DNA from: Diospyros lotus
Lineage: Eukaryota > Streptophyta > Magnoliopsida > Ericales > Ebenaceae
NCBI RefSeq assembly: GCF_014633365.1
Contig: NC_068349.1
Coordinates: 29,960,753 to 30,024,752, forward strand
Length of the DNA: 64,000 nt
Direction of reading: 5' to 3'
In this document: positions 21,303 to 34,070 of the stretch, one piece after another
Layout: each line of letters begins with the position of its first letter
How positions within the stretch are numbered: the stretch's first letter is position 1
The notes under the pieces: model-generated
Database searches by the model: none
Told to the model about the DNA's origin: nothing
The model's input: the letters and a program-made list of their open reading frames with translations, nothing else
Position numbers and translations under genes: made by a program

Positions 21303-23777
21303 TGTAACGACCCGTTAATGGGTCTAGGATATGTGATATTTCAACTTGTATTTCTATTTGAATTTTGGGCCTGATAAAATTTCAATAGCATAAATTTTAA
21401 GAGTGAGAATGAGTTCATGGGCTTATATTATGAATGAGCCTAGATGCAATTTAGATTTATCGGGGCAGTGTGTTAGGCCATGGAATGGGCCACGGCATGG
21501 GCTGAGCCCAATTGAGGAATAAGATTTGAATTTTAAAGAAAATCTTAATAAATTAAAATGGCCAGCAAATGTCAGTACTACCCTTGTTCTTTCTTTGATT
21601 GTTGTTAGAGGAAAGGGGCAGTCAAGTCATTTCGACCAATTTGTAGGTTCAGACCTGCATCCCTGTTACATTTCCCCCTCATTGCTTCATCTTCCCGACG
21701 ACCTTTATTTCTCTCTTCTCATTCTCCTTCTTTTACGTATTTATCTTATCTTTCTTTAGCTTCTTCTTCCTATTTATCTCTTTCCTTTTGGCTTCTCGTC
21801 TATATTTCGTCTTGGCTAATAGGAGCTTCTAGAAGAGAGGTGATTCTTCTAGATCGCAAGTCATCAGGCAAGTTCCCTTACACCATCTTTTATCTTCATG
21901 CAAGCTAACCTATATTTTCTCCTATGAATGCGAGTTTGTTGTTGCTCTCGTTATTTTGGCTTACTGTGATTACGCGTTGTCTGTGACTTCCACTAGTAAA
22001 TCCTTCTGTGCAATGTTCTGTATCTATTTGTGGGTCTCATTGTAGTCTCAAATGGGGTTTGTTTTCACCCCAAGTTTCCTTCTTTGAATGGCATTTTATT
22101 GGCCTAAATATAGATATGAAGCCTCGTTCACTTCTATATCTTCTTGAGCTTAAGCGTGTATCCATGGCTGAATGCAACATAAAACATCTAAATACACCCA
22201 AACCATATTCAAATGCAAGATGCAAAATACACCAGGATCCATCCGAATAAGCGTTGTACCATCCGAATCCATCTCATATAAACCTAAATGACACATCCGA
22301 ATAAGCCATGAGCCATCCGAATGTCACTCTCCTTATTTGTTTGATACATCCGAATAGGCACTGTACCATCTGAATGCATTTCACAGAAACTTAAATGACA
22401 CATCCGAATAGGCCATGAGTCATTCGATTGTCACTCTCCTCATTTGTTTGATACATTTGAATAGGCACTATACCATCCGAATGCATCTCACAGAAACCTA
22501 AATGTCATATTCGAATGCCATTGAGCCATCTGAATGCATCCCTCAGAAACCTATATGTCATATCCGAATGCCATTGAGCCCATCTGAATGCATCTTATAG
22601 AAACCTAAAAGTCATATCCGAATGCCATTGAGTCCATTCAAATTCCACTCTCGAAAATCTATATACCATATCCGAATGTTATTAAGCTATTCGAATGTCA
22701 CACCTCCAATATATATATATATATTACATCCAAATGCCATATTTAAGTATACTACATTTATCGATCCTCTGTGGTCAAATCAAACAAATTATGTTAATGG
22801 GCTAACATGAGTAATAAGAGCACTAAAGTGAATAGAAACTCAATTATAAAGATTGTGCTTGCTAGTAATGGTTTGTCATCAACATGTGAGTTCAAATCAT
22901 GTGGATCTATATATATGTGCAGTGTGTGCATGGTATTAGTGTTGGAAACCTTGCATTTTGTGCATAAGTCACATGATTGTGTTTGATGCATCATATTAGT
23001 ATAAATCTAGTGCACCTACTATTTTGCGTGAGAAGAGAAGGTACCCTAGGAGCCCTTGGCGCAAGTCGAGGTGGCCATAGCTCGGCAGGTAGTGCTCACT
23101 ATTATATGTGTTGGATTGTTAATATGATGCATTTTTGCATACCTTGCATGGTGGCTTACAAGCCTATGGGATTTGTGAGATCTTCACTTATGATGTATAC
23201 ACATAAGATCGATATACACACTTGCATAATTATACATGGTGGCGTGAATGATAATTTTGATTGAAAAATTCATGAGAGGTGATCCCCTGATATATATATA
23301 TATATATATATTTGATTTGTTGTCACTCTATTTTGTTGTCACCATGATTTTCGCAAATTTAGTAAATTGTTCCTTGTACTTGAACTTGCTAAGCCTTGTG
23401 ACTCACTCGATCTTCTTATGTCATTCTAGGTAGGGGCAAAGCAATTATTAGGGGCAAATCCAGTGGAACTACAACCCAATGGTAGTGGTGTACAGAGGAG
23501 CCCTTGAATTGAAGATTCTAGGTAGTGAGTTGGTGAGGCTTGATTCGATAAGATTTTATTTTGTTCATTTACATTAGAGCCTTGTAATTTTTTTGTACGA
23601 CCATCGAGCCTAGATTTGTCAAGCTTGATTTTGTAAGAGAAGTTATGGAAATTCCACTACGAGAAATGAAATTAGAATGTGAGTATCTACGTGATGTCTT
23701 ATTCCATATCATTCCTTATGATGACCTTCTTTCAAATTTCCTATGCTAACGGGCGCATTCAGGAGCAGGCCATTACA
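21303..23777 (+). mobile_element. Solo LTR, 2,475 bp, target duplication AAAGT
   Basis: The ends are TGTAACGACCC and GGCCATTACA, flanked by AAAGT at 21298-21302 and 23778-23782. No coding region is inside. It holds a CT-rich stretch (21660-21780), a minisatellite (22235-22735) and a 'gccttgtgactcactcgatc' block shared with the LTR fragments at 18991-20490 and 30743-31590. Confidence 0.93.
22235..22735. repeat. CATCCGAAT minisatellite inside an LTR
   Basis: The core CATCCGAAT and close variants (CATCTGAAT, CATTCGATT) occurs about 20 times in 500 bp, spaced 20-35 bp. A higher-order unit of about 120 bp includes 'ctctcctcatttgtttgatacat' and 'cagaaacctaaatg' blocks. Confidence 0.9.
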
Positions 23778-23782
23778 AAAGT

Positions 23783-23965
23783 TGTGCATTGAATGCACTT
23801 GCAATGTCTAGTTAACGACTCTATTTTTTAACTTTAGCACACTTCTACTCGAGTGGAGAAGAGATGATAATCGAGTGGTTGTTGTTTAATACTCAAGTGA
23901 AGAGTAAATGATAGTTTATTGGATACTCATCAGCATAACTGTCACTTGATTGGAAATTTAATCCA
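23783..23965 (-). mobile_element. SIRE-like copia LTR fragment, minus copy, right part
   Basis: Continuation of 20500-21302 after the solo LTR. It shows 'ctcgagtgg', 'ctcaagtg' and 'cactcgatt' variants, the same motif class as the array at 27390-28200. Confidence 0.45.
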
Positions 23966-23967
23966 CT

Positions 23968-24643
23968 CGATTATGTTGTTTTACTTTTGATGAGATTTTG
24001 ATGATGAAAAACTTCACGCCTTTGGAATTTGAAAATGAATTATATAAATATGCTTTCAATGTATGCAAAATCTCTTGTATTTATTTTGAAATCAATCTTT
24101 TGTATTTATTTTTAAATCAAAAAAGTTAAAGTGTCAAAATATTTTCCAAATCATGAACACTCTAAAGGAAAGAAAAAATTGTCGACCATGTTAGTGAAAC
24201 TATCGACTGTTTTGTGTCTTTCAAATTTGGGTTGTAGAATTAACTCAAAACTGTCGACTAGTTTGTTAAAATTGTCTACCACTTTTGTACTTTCAGCAAA
24301 AGCAGTTGATCGTTCCCTTGAACTATTGATAGGGCAATTTTCAACTCTTTGTTCTTTTCACTTGAGTTCAAAAATAGTCGACTGTCATTGCATAACATCG
24401 ACTTATTGTCAAAATAATTGATCGTTTTTTTAAAGAAGTTGACTATTTGCCCAAAGCCATGAGGGTACTTCAAGTTTCTTGAATAAAATTGTTGACCATT
24501 TTTTAAAACTGTCAATTAGGTCTTTTGAACTTTGAGAAACTATTGACTAGCTTGGAAAACCAATTAACCCTTTTTGTCGCAGATCTTCCAATGGCTAGTT
24601 TTTGTAGTCATTAAATGACTCTAACGGCTCTTACAACTATTAG
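23968..24643 (+). mobile_element. SIRE-like copia LTR, plus copy, 5' part with GTCGAC-type array
   Basis: It begins near 'tgttgttttacttttgatga', followed by 'ttttgatgatgaaaaac', the same start as the copy at 55434. From 24178 to 24560 the motif 'gtcgac' and variants ('atcgac', 'gttgac') recur every 20-35 bp. It is interrupted at 24643 by an LTR-like insertion and resumes at 26791. Confidence 0.6.
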
Positions 24644-26790
24644 TGATAGTACCCTAGATGCCAGATTTATATTATATGGGATGTATGTGAATGGCACTAT
24701 TGATTATTCTTGATATTAATAAAAGGGTCATATCTCCATTCATATCTCTCTCTCTCTCTCTTATCTTATGAATGAGTCCCTAGACTTCATAGTAGATTTT
24801 CTCCTTTCAAGTTGTTGAGACTATGTGACTTGGATTTCTAGTCTAGCATTTCTTAAAAGTATTCCTAGTTCTTAGACTTATCAAAAAGCAATTATGATTA
24901 GCCAATTAGTGGACTGTCACATGGGTTACTACCATTATTTAGCATGGAGATGCTAATGAGATAGGGTGGTGAGTCACACACCACATTGCATAGGATGCAT
25001 ATAGTAGACATGTGAGTGGGTGTTGGAAGAACATCCACTAAATGTGACGCATGTGATAGATCACATGTCTTAAGATTAATGTTATGTCAATGGCTCTCAA
25101 TTGTCTAACTAGTCCTTTGATTAGAGGCTATATAGTGTCTTGTGCATTAGTGTCAGTGATATTCCATTGAGTAGAACCATCCGATGTAAGAGGTGAGAAT
25201 ATTATATGTGCGATCACTGTGCGGTGGTGTATGGACACAGATATTCATTGATGGGATCCATTGACCTCCATTGGATAGAAGCGAACATCCTATGTAATCC
25301 ATATAGGTGATTATGATTGGAAATCCCCTAGAAAGGTGAGTATGAGATTGGAAAGTGTTACAATGTCAGATGGGATCTAACATGCTACCTAAATCACACA
25401 TCGTATTGGATCTATCATAACTACCGAGTCTTGTGAGTTTAATTAGTCCGTGACTCTCACTCAGTCGGGATGTTAGTCAATGGAAGGACTATAATGCACA
25501 GTAATCAAGGAGCCTTAATAGGTTCATATGAAGTTGGACTTCACTGCTATTAGGATCGCCCTGAGTCCTGGCTAGAGGATACTTAGGATCTTTTAGGGTG
25601 CCCTGGGGTTTTGGAGAGATCCTCTTATTAGACCAATGGGATCGGTCCACATCAAGGAGTTGACGTGTCTTGATTATTACATGACTATGAACTTAGAAAG
25701 TCACACGCATATCGAGTAATGTAGCAGATTAGTGATCCATTGCTATTAGTGTGTTCCTCGTCGCTATTAGACAGTGATGTTGGTTGTTATATTATGTGTT
25801 GGTTACATGGATCTATGGTTATGGGAGATGACTATTGGATAGTAGGGCCTTGGAGGCATATGGACGAAGCTGGTGCTTGGCAGACATAATCGATCAACAA
25901 GGACATGGAGTGGTTGACCATTTCAAAATGATCGATCAGTGCTCGCATGCTATCGACCGATTGCATAATGTTGACTGCGCATGAAGAAAGTCGACCGCCT
26001 CAAAACGGTCGATCAAGTGCTTCATGTTGTCGATCGTTTCTACCATTAAATGTGACGTAACTTTGTAGTATCAGAGCATTAAATACTCTAATGCAAATGA
26101 TAGAAATAAGTATGGAGAAAGGAAAGGCATGCATAGCTTTTGGCAGAGGGTAGGAGGGATAAGAAAGGTGATTGGATTGAGAAGGCAAGGCTTTTGGATG
26201 CCCGACTGCTCTCCTCCTTTTCTCTTCTTATTCTTCTTCTTCCTTTGCTCCTGCATGCTGTTTGTCTTCTTCTTCTTTTTCTTATTGTTCTTGCTCCAAG
26301 ACAAGCCAGTGTAGCTCCCATCTTCTTCTTCTCCCCATAGAAAGGTTGTTGGAAAGCCAAGAAGCAACTGAGGAAGGGACCACGTATAGCTTCAAGAGGG
26401 TCCTAGCATGGCTCCATTGGAGGGTTCCGTAGCAACTCAAGTGTGGAACGACTAGGTCCTCTACACTTGCAGAGGAAGGCTAGTCACCTGTGTACTTACA
26501 GAGACGAGAAGGCTTGCTGTACAGAAAGAAAATGAGGCTATCGCGTAGGCAACCGACACCTAAGTCCATCCGAAAGGTATATCGAAAAACCCCCTATGGC
26601 ATAAGCTTTTTCTTTTTTGCATGTGGGTGATAGAAATAGAGACTTGCAAGGTTGATTTTGGTTTCCTTTGTGCATGTTTTATGCTTCTACTGTACTATTT
26701 TTCTGTTGAAAAATGCTCTGAAAATAAAACCCTTACACAGATCCACACTGGGTTGGTGTTTTCCATGCTTATGGCTAATGCCTTTTAGCA
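24644..26790 (+). mobile_element. LTR-like insertion (2,147 bp) within the SIRE-like LTR
   Basis: The ends TGATAGTACC...TTTTAGCA have TG...CA form. The flanks ATTAG and ATAAC match at only 3 of 5 bases, so the duplication is imperfect or decayed. On either side the SIRE-like copy at 55434-56430 continues without a gap, which proves an insertion. It contains a 'gatcga' motif array (25885-26035) and a CT-rich stretch (26210-26330) that yields spurious open frames. No coding domain is seen. Confidence 0.65.
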
Positions 26791-27300
26791 ATAACTAGTA
26801 AATTCAATGCTCGAGATAAGCTTAGAAATTATAGCCCAAGGTTGCACTAGAGAGATTGATCAAGTGATGAGAGCTTACAAGTGTTTTTATTCTTCTTAAT
26901 AATGCTTACACTTTCAATTTTTCTCTCTACCAAGGTTGTGTATCTTTTGTATCATCTTGTTTAACCCTTGTTGTAATTCTTAGAGAGATCTTTGTAACTG
27001 AGAGTCTTAGCTCTCAAATCATTCTGCTTGTAATTGTGTTGAAATTCCTATCGATTATGCTAAAGGGCCTACTTGGGTATAAGTAAGAGGTTGTAATTTT
27101 CTAATGATTTTGCTAGAGGGCCTACTTGGTTAAATAAAAGGTTATACTGGATTTTATAATCTCTAGTGGGGAGCTAGAGTAGTGGAGTAGGTTGGGTTGA
27201 GCCGAATCACTCTAAATCTTTTGTGTCTTTTATTTTCCTCTATTTATATTCTCTTGCTCCTAATTCACTGTTTTGATATTTTTCTTTAAAACCTCCATAA
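26791..27300 (+). mobile_element. SIRE-like copia LTR, plus copy, 3' part
   Basis: It shares with 55930-56420 the ordered blocks 'ttcaatgctc', 'gtgatgagagcttacaagtg', 'ctacttggttaaata', 'ggggagctagagtagtggag' and 'cactctaaat.ttttgtgtc'. This copy and the one at 55434 are therefore two members of one family. Confidence 0.7.
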
Positions 27301-27389
27301 ATTTTTAAAATTTATAAACACCCAATGCACTAACATAATACTTTTGCAAAAACAAAGAGCAATTTTTTCCAACTTGAAATTCACTTTAG

Positions 27390-28200
27390 TGGACCTTTCT
27401 TCCACTCAATTGGCAAAGAATTTCCAATCTAATGAACATTTTTAACACTCAATTGAACATAACATCCCTCGATTAATTAAACCTATCACTTAATTGATGT
27501 ATTAAATACAAAGACTGACATTTTTTTTTATACTTTTTCACACAATTAAGACATGCCTGCCACTTGAATGCTTCACTCAAACCAGAGAACAACAAATTGG
27601 TCAATTGTTATTCACTCAATTGAGAAGACCTTCCACTTGACTACTTTTCTAATAATACAAAGAATATTACTCTGTTTAATTCTTTTTCACTAGAGTGGGT
27701 CAATTGATTATTCAAGTATAGAACTATTATTACTCTAATACTTTAACCTCCATAGACATTTGATCCAAAGACATATGATGCTTGATTTAAGTCATATTCT
27801 AACTTAGATAAAAGTATAACATTGATAACTAACTCATTTGACTTTAGATCAAATGATCAATCAAGTCATTTTTGGAATAAGAATGGATCATGCTAATTCT
27901 CGATTGAAGATAATCTCATCAGTTGATTGCTTATCAAGGCCCAAAGACTTGATTCATTTCAGTCACCCTAAAACTCGATTGAGAGACCATTCTACTCAAT
28001 TGACAAGCACAAAAGGCTTGACATTGAAGCTCATTTTTCTTTCTTAAATACTATGTTAGATTACTCGATTTGAAACTTACAAAGATGAATATAAGATTAA
28101 CAAGCATGTACTCAATTGAGTCTTTTAATGTTTGACCAAAAGCTTAATTACTAACATATCACACGAGTGCAACTATATGAGTGAAATGACTCAATTGAAA
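27390..28200. repeat. Irregular array of CACTCAATTGA-type motifs
   Basis: Variants of 'cactcaattg' and 'actcgattga' occur more than 15 times over 800 bp at irregular spacing of 25-60 bp. Many contain the palindrome TCAATTGA or TCGATTGA. The array resembles in layout the GTCGAC arrays in the other SIRE-like LTR copies. No gene is visible. Confidence 0.75.
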
Positions 28201-29234
28201 GGGAAAAAATAAAATATATATATAGATATATATATATATAAGAAGAAGGAATGAGAAACTACAAGAGCTTCTCCTCCTTATTTCTTTTTTGTTCTTCTTC
28301 TCTCTTCCATTTTCTTCTTCTTCCACCGACACCATCTTCTCTTCCATTTTTCTTCCTCTTCTTCTTCTTGATCTTCGGCTCTTGAAAGCTAGAATTTGGG
28401 GTTTAGCAGTTGGGATTTTTGGTTGCTTCATCAAAATTATTTAAGGCAAGTTCTTGCTTCTCTTCTCTATTTTAATAACAGATTCTTGAATTCTGACCTT
28501 GTTGTACTCCTTGGGCCATAACTTCTTGTGGTTATATCCAAATCAAAATCTGCTTTTTAATCCAGAAACTAGACATCATAAGATTGATTTTAGACATATG
28601 AATCTAATTATTTGACTAATATTTGAGACTATAATAGCCCCGTGAATCACTAAAAATCTGAATTTTTCTGCTCTATTTTCGGACAATCTGACCTTGCTTC
28701 TATTTTTAGGGTATAACTCTTTGTGATTATATTCGATTTGAGATCCATTTATTTTTGTGTAAACTAAACTCGATGATCTTTGTTTGATATATTGCTTGAA
28801 TAATTTGGCTTTGAATTAGACCTGCAGTCGCTTTGTTAATCTCTGCCAAACATTTTCATAATTTCACTATATCACGCAATCTGCCATGCTTTGGTTTTTA
28901 GGGTATAACCTTCTGTGATTATATCTGATTTGCAATCCGTTTGTTGCTCTATAAAATAGACATCATAGGCTTCAACTCACTATATGACTTGAATTATTTG
29001 GTTATGATTTGAGCCAGTTATAGCCTCATTAATTTCGGTTTAAAATCTAAAATTTTCTGTTATGATTGAGATGATGATTCTCGCCTATGTTACCATGTTT
29101 AATCTTGTTGATGTCCTTATATACTTGATGTATTTTATTCAAAATCCTCAATAGGGTTTCGATCCACTTTATATTTCTTAAGAAATGATGCATTTCTTGA
29201 TTAGGGTGTAGTTTATGTTAGATTTGAATAGCAA
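28201..29234 (+). mobile_element. LTR-like segment with about 190-bp tandem repeats
   Basis: After an AT microsatellite (28215-28240) and a CT-rich stretch, three diverged units start near 28489, 28680 and 28880. Each carries 'ataact/ccttctgtgattata.c.aat..gat.t...atc.g.tt' and 'gaataatttgg' elements. It appears to be the 5' part of an LTR whose 3' part resumes at 30743. I saw no TGTAACGACC start. Confidence 0.55.
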
Positions 29235-30742
29235 TGGCACCAACACTAAGAGGGGGTGAATTGTGTTGTTTTAAATTTTTTATTGAACTTGAAAATCCTT
29301 TTGATGAAAAATGAGATTTTAGAACAAGTGAGGATTATTGAAATGCTTGGAATAATAAATAAAAGAAATAGCACAAGCAAAGAAGATACACAACGATATA
29401 TAGTGGTTTGACTTAAACCAAACCTAATCCACTACCTTAGCTCCTCACTAAGCATTTTTCAATCAATCCACTAAAAACCTCCTATCTCTTCGGATGGGCC
29501 TTCTAGCAACAAGCTAGGAAATTACAACCTCTTGCTTAGACAAGTAAGCCCTCTAGCACAAAGCTAGGTATTTCAACCCCTTGCTTCAATAAGCAAGTCC
29601 TCTAGCACAACAAGCTATGAATCAAAATCCTCCTACAAGCAATGTAGGCTGTCTAGCAAAACAAGATAGGAAAAATACAAAGAGATACAAGATAAGAGAG
29701 GATCTGAGAAACAAAATTCTCAGTTACAAATTCTCTCAAAAATAATTAAAGACAAGGCTTGATAATGAATTTAACAAAATGAATACAAGCCTTGGAGAGA
29801 AACTAAATATACCAATGAAGCCCAATAATGAGTTTAGCACTTGGGAGCTTGTAATGTAATCTCTTGATTTTTTTGAATCACCCATTTGACTTGTATTTAT
29901 AGTGTTATGATAGCCCATTCACAAATGTTATCGTTGGTGGTGGAAAAACCACTTTGGGTGAGTGGAAAAACTAGTTGTTACAAGTTGTCTACGACGAATC
30001 GGTCGACAGGTTGTGATGCAGAGGCGGTCGACAGCAAACAACTGAGAGCATGTCGAGGAACCGGTCAACAGAAAGGAATAAACGATCAATAGATTAGAAT
30101 ATATATATTAGAATTGCTTGAGGATACAATTCATAGCATGCATACATTACAACTTATTTACAAATAAATGTCCACATTTTCTTTTATTTATATTTTACCT
30201 TCCATTTATTTTAATACATAAATGTAAATAAGAAAGTACCCTCCATTTGAATTCAATAAAAATATCTTAAAAATCAAAATCCATAACAATAAGAAAGTAA
30301 AATTTTGGTTTTAGTACAAATTCGAGATTTAGCAATTTTACCACTCCCAAAATACATACCTTTTATTTATTGAAAAATTCATTAAAAATCATTTTATCAC
30401 AAATGGATATTAGCTATCAAAATACTAGGAGATAGTTTTTCAGAATGAAAACATTTTCAAAAATATGTTCTAGTTGGTCTTTTGCCTTAAAACAATTTTA
30501 GATTTATTTTTACCAACGATTTCAAGGCTAATTTTGAAAAACACTTTAGAAGATTCTTTTAAACCTTAATACTTGTTTGAGCAAATCTCCATCTATAGAA
30601 AATTATAGATCATTTGGTTTTCATTTTCACAAAGGTACTTGAAATTGATTTTTATTGAAAATCGTAAACTTGACTCATAACTTGGGGATCAAAACCAAAA
30701 GTTATTTTTCATCATCAAAACTAATCACAAATATAAAACATT
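29235..30742 (-). mobile_element. SIRE-like copia LTR, minus copy
   Basis: The plus strand begins TGGCACCAACACTAAGAGG, then 'gggtgaattgtg', the reverse of the 'caattcaccccctcttag' end common in plant SIRE/Maximus copia LTRs. It ends with 'tttcatcatcaaaac', the reverse of the LTR start. The family core lies near 29400-29440 and GTCGAC motifs at 29990-30080. No matching target duplication is seen, so the exact ends are approximate. Confidence 0.65.
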
Positions 30743-31590
30743 AGTTTATGCAAGATATTGGTGTTGTCTTGCTTATAACTTTGATTATCTTAATGTGGAA
30801 ATACCTAAATGTTGCATGATATATATATATATATATTGGCACATCTATTATTTTGTGTTACAGCTTTACTGTGTGGGAAAAAGGATATCCAAAAGCAAGC
30901 TCAAAAGGTATTTGCCTGTCTGTGGGAGCCTTAGCTCATAATGCTCGTCTGGATTAAAGCTAGAGTGAGGGTAGACAATGGTTCACATTATACTTGTTTA
31001 TATATGGATATTATGGTTGTGACACAAAAATTCATAATTGTCTAATGTTGTATAGAATGATACGATGTATTATGATATAGTGAATGATGAACATGGAATT
31101 ACATGTTCATTTCAGGGAATTTATTTCCTTCCATATTTGATGCTCATATTTCCATTTCATATTTGATCAGTTATTCCTTTTGTATATAATTGTTGGGCCT
31201 TGTGACTCACTTTATTTACTCTGCATCATTCTAGATAAAGGTAAAGCTAAAGAGGGAGTCGGACCTAGTGATGTATGAGTTCATGGGATGGGTTGTGTAA
31301 AGAGTCGTTCCGACTAGAAGATCTCTGGGAATTGGTTTTGAGGGCTTGCAAAATAAAGGTTTCTTTGTTGTTATATATTTATGTTGCCATTTTTATTTCG
31401 TTGTAAAGGTAGTTATGCCCTAACCAAATTTATGTAATGAGTATTGTAGTATGTATATACCCTTGTGAGCCTGGTTAAAATAAATGAGATGTGTATGGTT
31501 GCTTATGTTTAGTTTGTTCTATATCATTCATTTCATGACCTCTTCACAAATCTCCTATGTTAGCAGATTCTTCGAGTGGTGGGTGTGATA
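30743..31590 (+). mobile_element. LTR 3' part resuming after the SIRE-like insertion
   Basis: Blocks 'aaaaggatatccaaaagcaagc', 'gccttgtgactcacttta' and 'gcatcattctagataaagg' match 19620-20240, and the end 'tcctatgttagcagattc' matches 23735-23760 of the 21303 LTR. It continues 28201-29234 as one interrupted LTR. Confidence 0.6.
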
Positions 31591-32154
31591 GCTTAGGCCT
31601 GAGGTGATGCGATCGAGGACTTTTCAAGAGGCACTTTTGGCTCCAATTGAGAAAGTTTTTGTAAGGAAGCAGACACAGTCACAAGTTTTATTGCATAATA
31701 GAAACTTGCAATTTCTTTTATGCACACATTTTATATAAATGCTTTATGTTTAAGGGGTTCTTCCTTTAGAACGTTCATTTCAGGAAAGGCATGCAGCTCA
31801 AAGGGGAAAGAAATTTTTAAAGCATAGGTTTTGGGAAGATTCGTTATTTTTGTGGCATGTAATGATTTATAGATGCTATACGTGTTTTGTAAGATGCACT
31901 AGAAGCATATATAAATTTTATTTTAGAGATATCAAGTGTATTAAACATGCCAAACCCGTTGTACAAACTCGATTTTCATTTAAAGTATGTCTTTTTATTT
32001 TGGTGGAAATAGATGACTTTTACTTTCATATCTTAGCTAGGTTGTAATTGATAGCGATTTTCTATAAATGTATGAATCTCACAAGTAATAAAGTAGTGAG
32101 TAAGAATATCGTTCTCACAATAATAGGTTGATAATTGATAGGTTTGAAATGCTA
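31591..32154. other. Intergenic or decayed repeat, nothing recognised
   Basis: AT-rich, no domain or long open frame, and no clear match to other repeats in the window. Confidence 0.5.
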
Positions 32155-34039
32155 TGGCACACACCCAAAAGAGGGGTGAATTGGGTAATTTAGAAACTTG
32201 ATAGAACTTAAAATCCTTTTGATACAAATTGAGACTTTAGTGATTTAAAACATAAAACATATAAAATAACAAATGTAAGGCTTAAAGAATGTAAAGCAGG
32301 AAAGATAAATATGTGAACCAAGTGAGGAATAAAAAAATGTTTGAAAAGATAAATAAATCAAGGAACACAAACACAAGAGAACATAGAGATATATAGTGGT
32401 TTGGTTTAATCAAGTCTAGTCCACTACCTTAGTTTCTCACTAAGAATTTTTCAACCAATCCACTAAAATCTCATACTTAACCAAGTAAGCCCTCTAGTCC
32501 AAGACTAGGAAATTATAAATCTTTTGTTTATACAAGCAAGCCATCTAGCACCTATTTAGGTATTTCAACCACTTGCTTCAAAGAGCAAGTCCTCTAACAC
32601 AAAAAGCTAAGAAATATAAGATTTCAACAATAAGAGAGAATCTAAGAGATGAATCTCTTAGTTACAAGATATCTCAAAATACAAAATAAGACTTGAATGA
32701 ATTCAAATTTAGATCAAAGTCTTAAAGAGAGAAAAATGAAACACAATCAATGTAAATACAAATGAGTATAAATATAAACTCAAATCACTTTATTTCTATC
32801 CATTAGTCTTGTCAAGTTCATCTTTGATTTATATTTATAGGTATCCCAAAATATTCAAGAGAAATATAGTCGTTTGTAATTGTCGAGATTTGAAAAACTA
32901 GTCATTGGAAGCTTTATGCGAAACAAACTATCAACAAAAAAATGAGTTAGTCGACATATTTAAGCATTAATACAAGACTTAGTCGATAGATTAAATCATT
33001 CTATTGATAGAACTAATTTGTTGATTCTATTAGTCGACAAAACCAATGAGATAGTCTACAGATGCAAGGGCTAAGTCGACTAATTCAAGTATTAGTTAAC
33101 AAATTGAAAGTACTTAGTTGACAGATTAAAAAATAAAAAATTAAAATTATTATAAATATATATTTTTATGCATTAATATAACAAAGTGCTTGCGATTGGT
33201 GTTGTTTCTTCTTTTCGGATAAGACTTGGGGAGGGTTGAGGTACAGTTCGAGTCTTTGGATGCGGCAGCTCGGAAATTAAAGTTAATTTACTTTTGTTAT
33301 AATATATATAATTTTGTGTGCTGAGAATAACAATGGAACTTGTTGCTGTAGTGGTTCCATGCACATGACTTTTAACTCCCTGCGTGGGATCGAACCTTGG
33401 GGCTGCCAATTGAATATAATTTTTTTTGGCTCTATAAACAATTTTTGGTGCAATATTTTTAATCAAAAATAAGATAAAATATTCTAAATGATATCAACTA
33501 ATTTTTCATAAGAGCTTTGGCATTAGATTGCTAAAACTAATTTTCATTTAATATATTATTTATTTATATATATATTTTAATCAAATTAAAATATAATATA
33601 CCAAATGCCATTTAAGAAATTTATTACAAGATATTTTGGCATGGTATATTATTTTCATTCAACAATATTTCAAATGTCATCAAGAAATTTATAACAAAAT
33701 TTTTGACATTGAATTGATAAAATTATTATTATGCTTAATTCATCACATAAAATTAATTTGAACCACCAAATTAATAAAATAATTTCATCATCAAAATATA
33801 TCTCTCCCTCATCAAAATTTCAACAATTGATTTTCAATAAATGATTTTCTATTATCAAAATATACTTGTTCTTGCAAATCTCTATAAAATATATTTAAAT
33901 AGAAAATCATAATTCATTTTGATTTAACAACTCATTTAAAATTGATTTTTGTTTAAAAATCATATTCTTGCCAAACAACTTAGGGGATAAATCAATTTTG
34001 TTTTTCATCATCAAAACTAAATATAAGAGTAAAATATCA
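32155..34039 (-). mobile_element. SIRE-like copia LTR, minus copy
   Basis: It begins TGGCACACACCC, then 'aagaggggtgaattgggt', and ends with 'tttttcatcatcaaaac' and a short A/T tail. The core 'atatatagtggtttggtttaa' is at 32392. Motifs 'gtcgac' and 'gtcgat' recur between 32880 and 33120. Part of 33170-33470 contains a sequence not shared with the other copies. No target duplication was found. Confidence 0.6.
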
Positions 34040-34070
34040 ATAATTACTAAAATTATATTAACTCAAATGT

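Noticed and set aside
22235..22735. A CRISPR-like or regularly spaced repeat array
   Set aside because: Spacing is irregular, the repeats are 9 bp and degenerate, and the context is a plant LTR. It is a minisatellite.
26071..26367. Basic and Ser/Phe-rich frames on both strands
   Set aside because: They come from a CT-rich tract within the LTR-like insertion 24644-26790 and show no domain.
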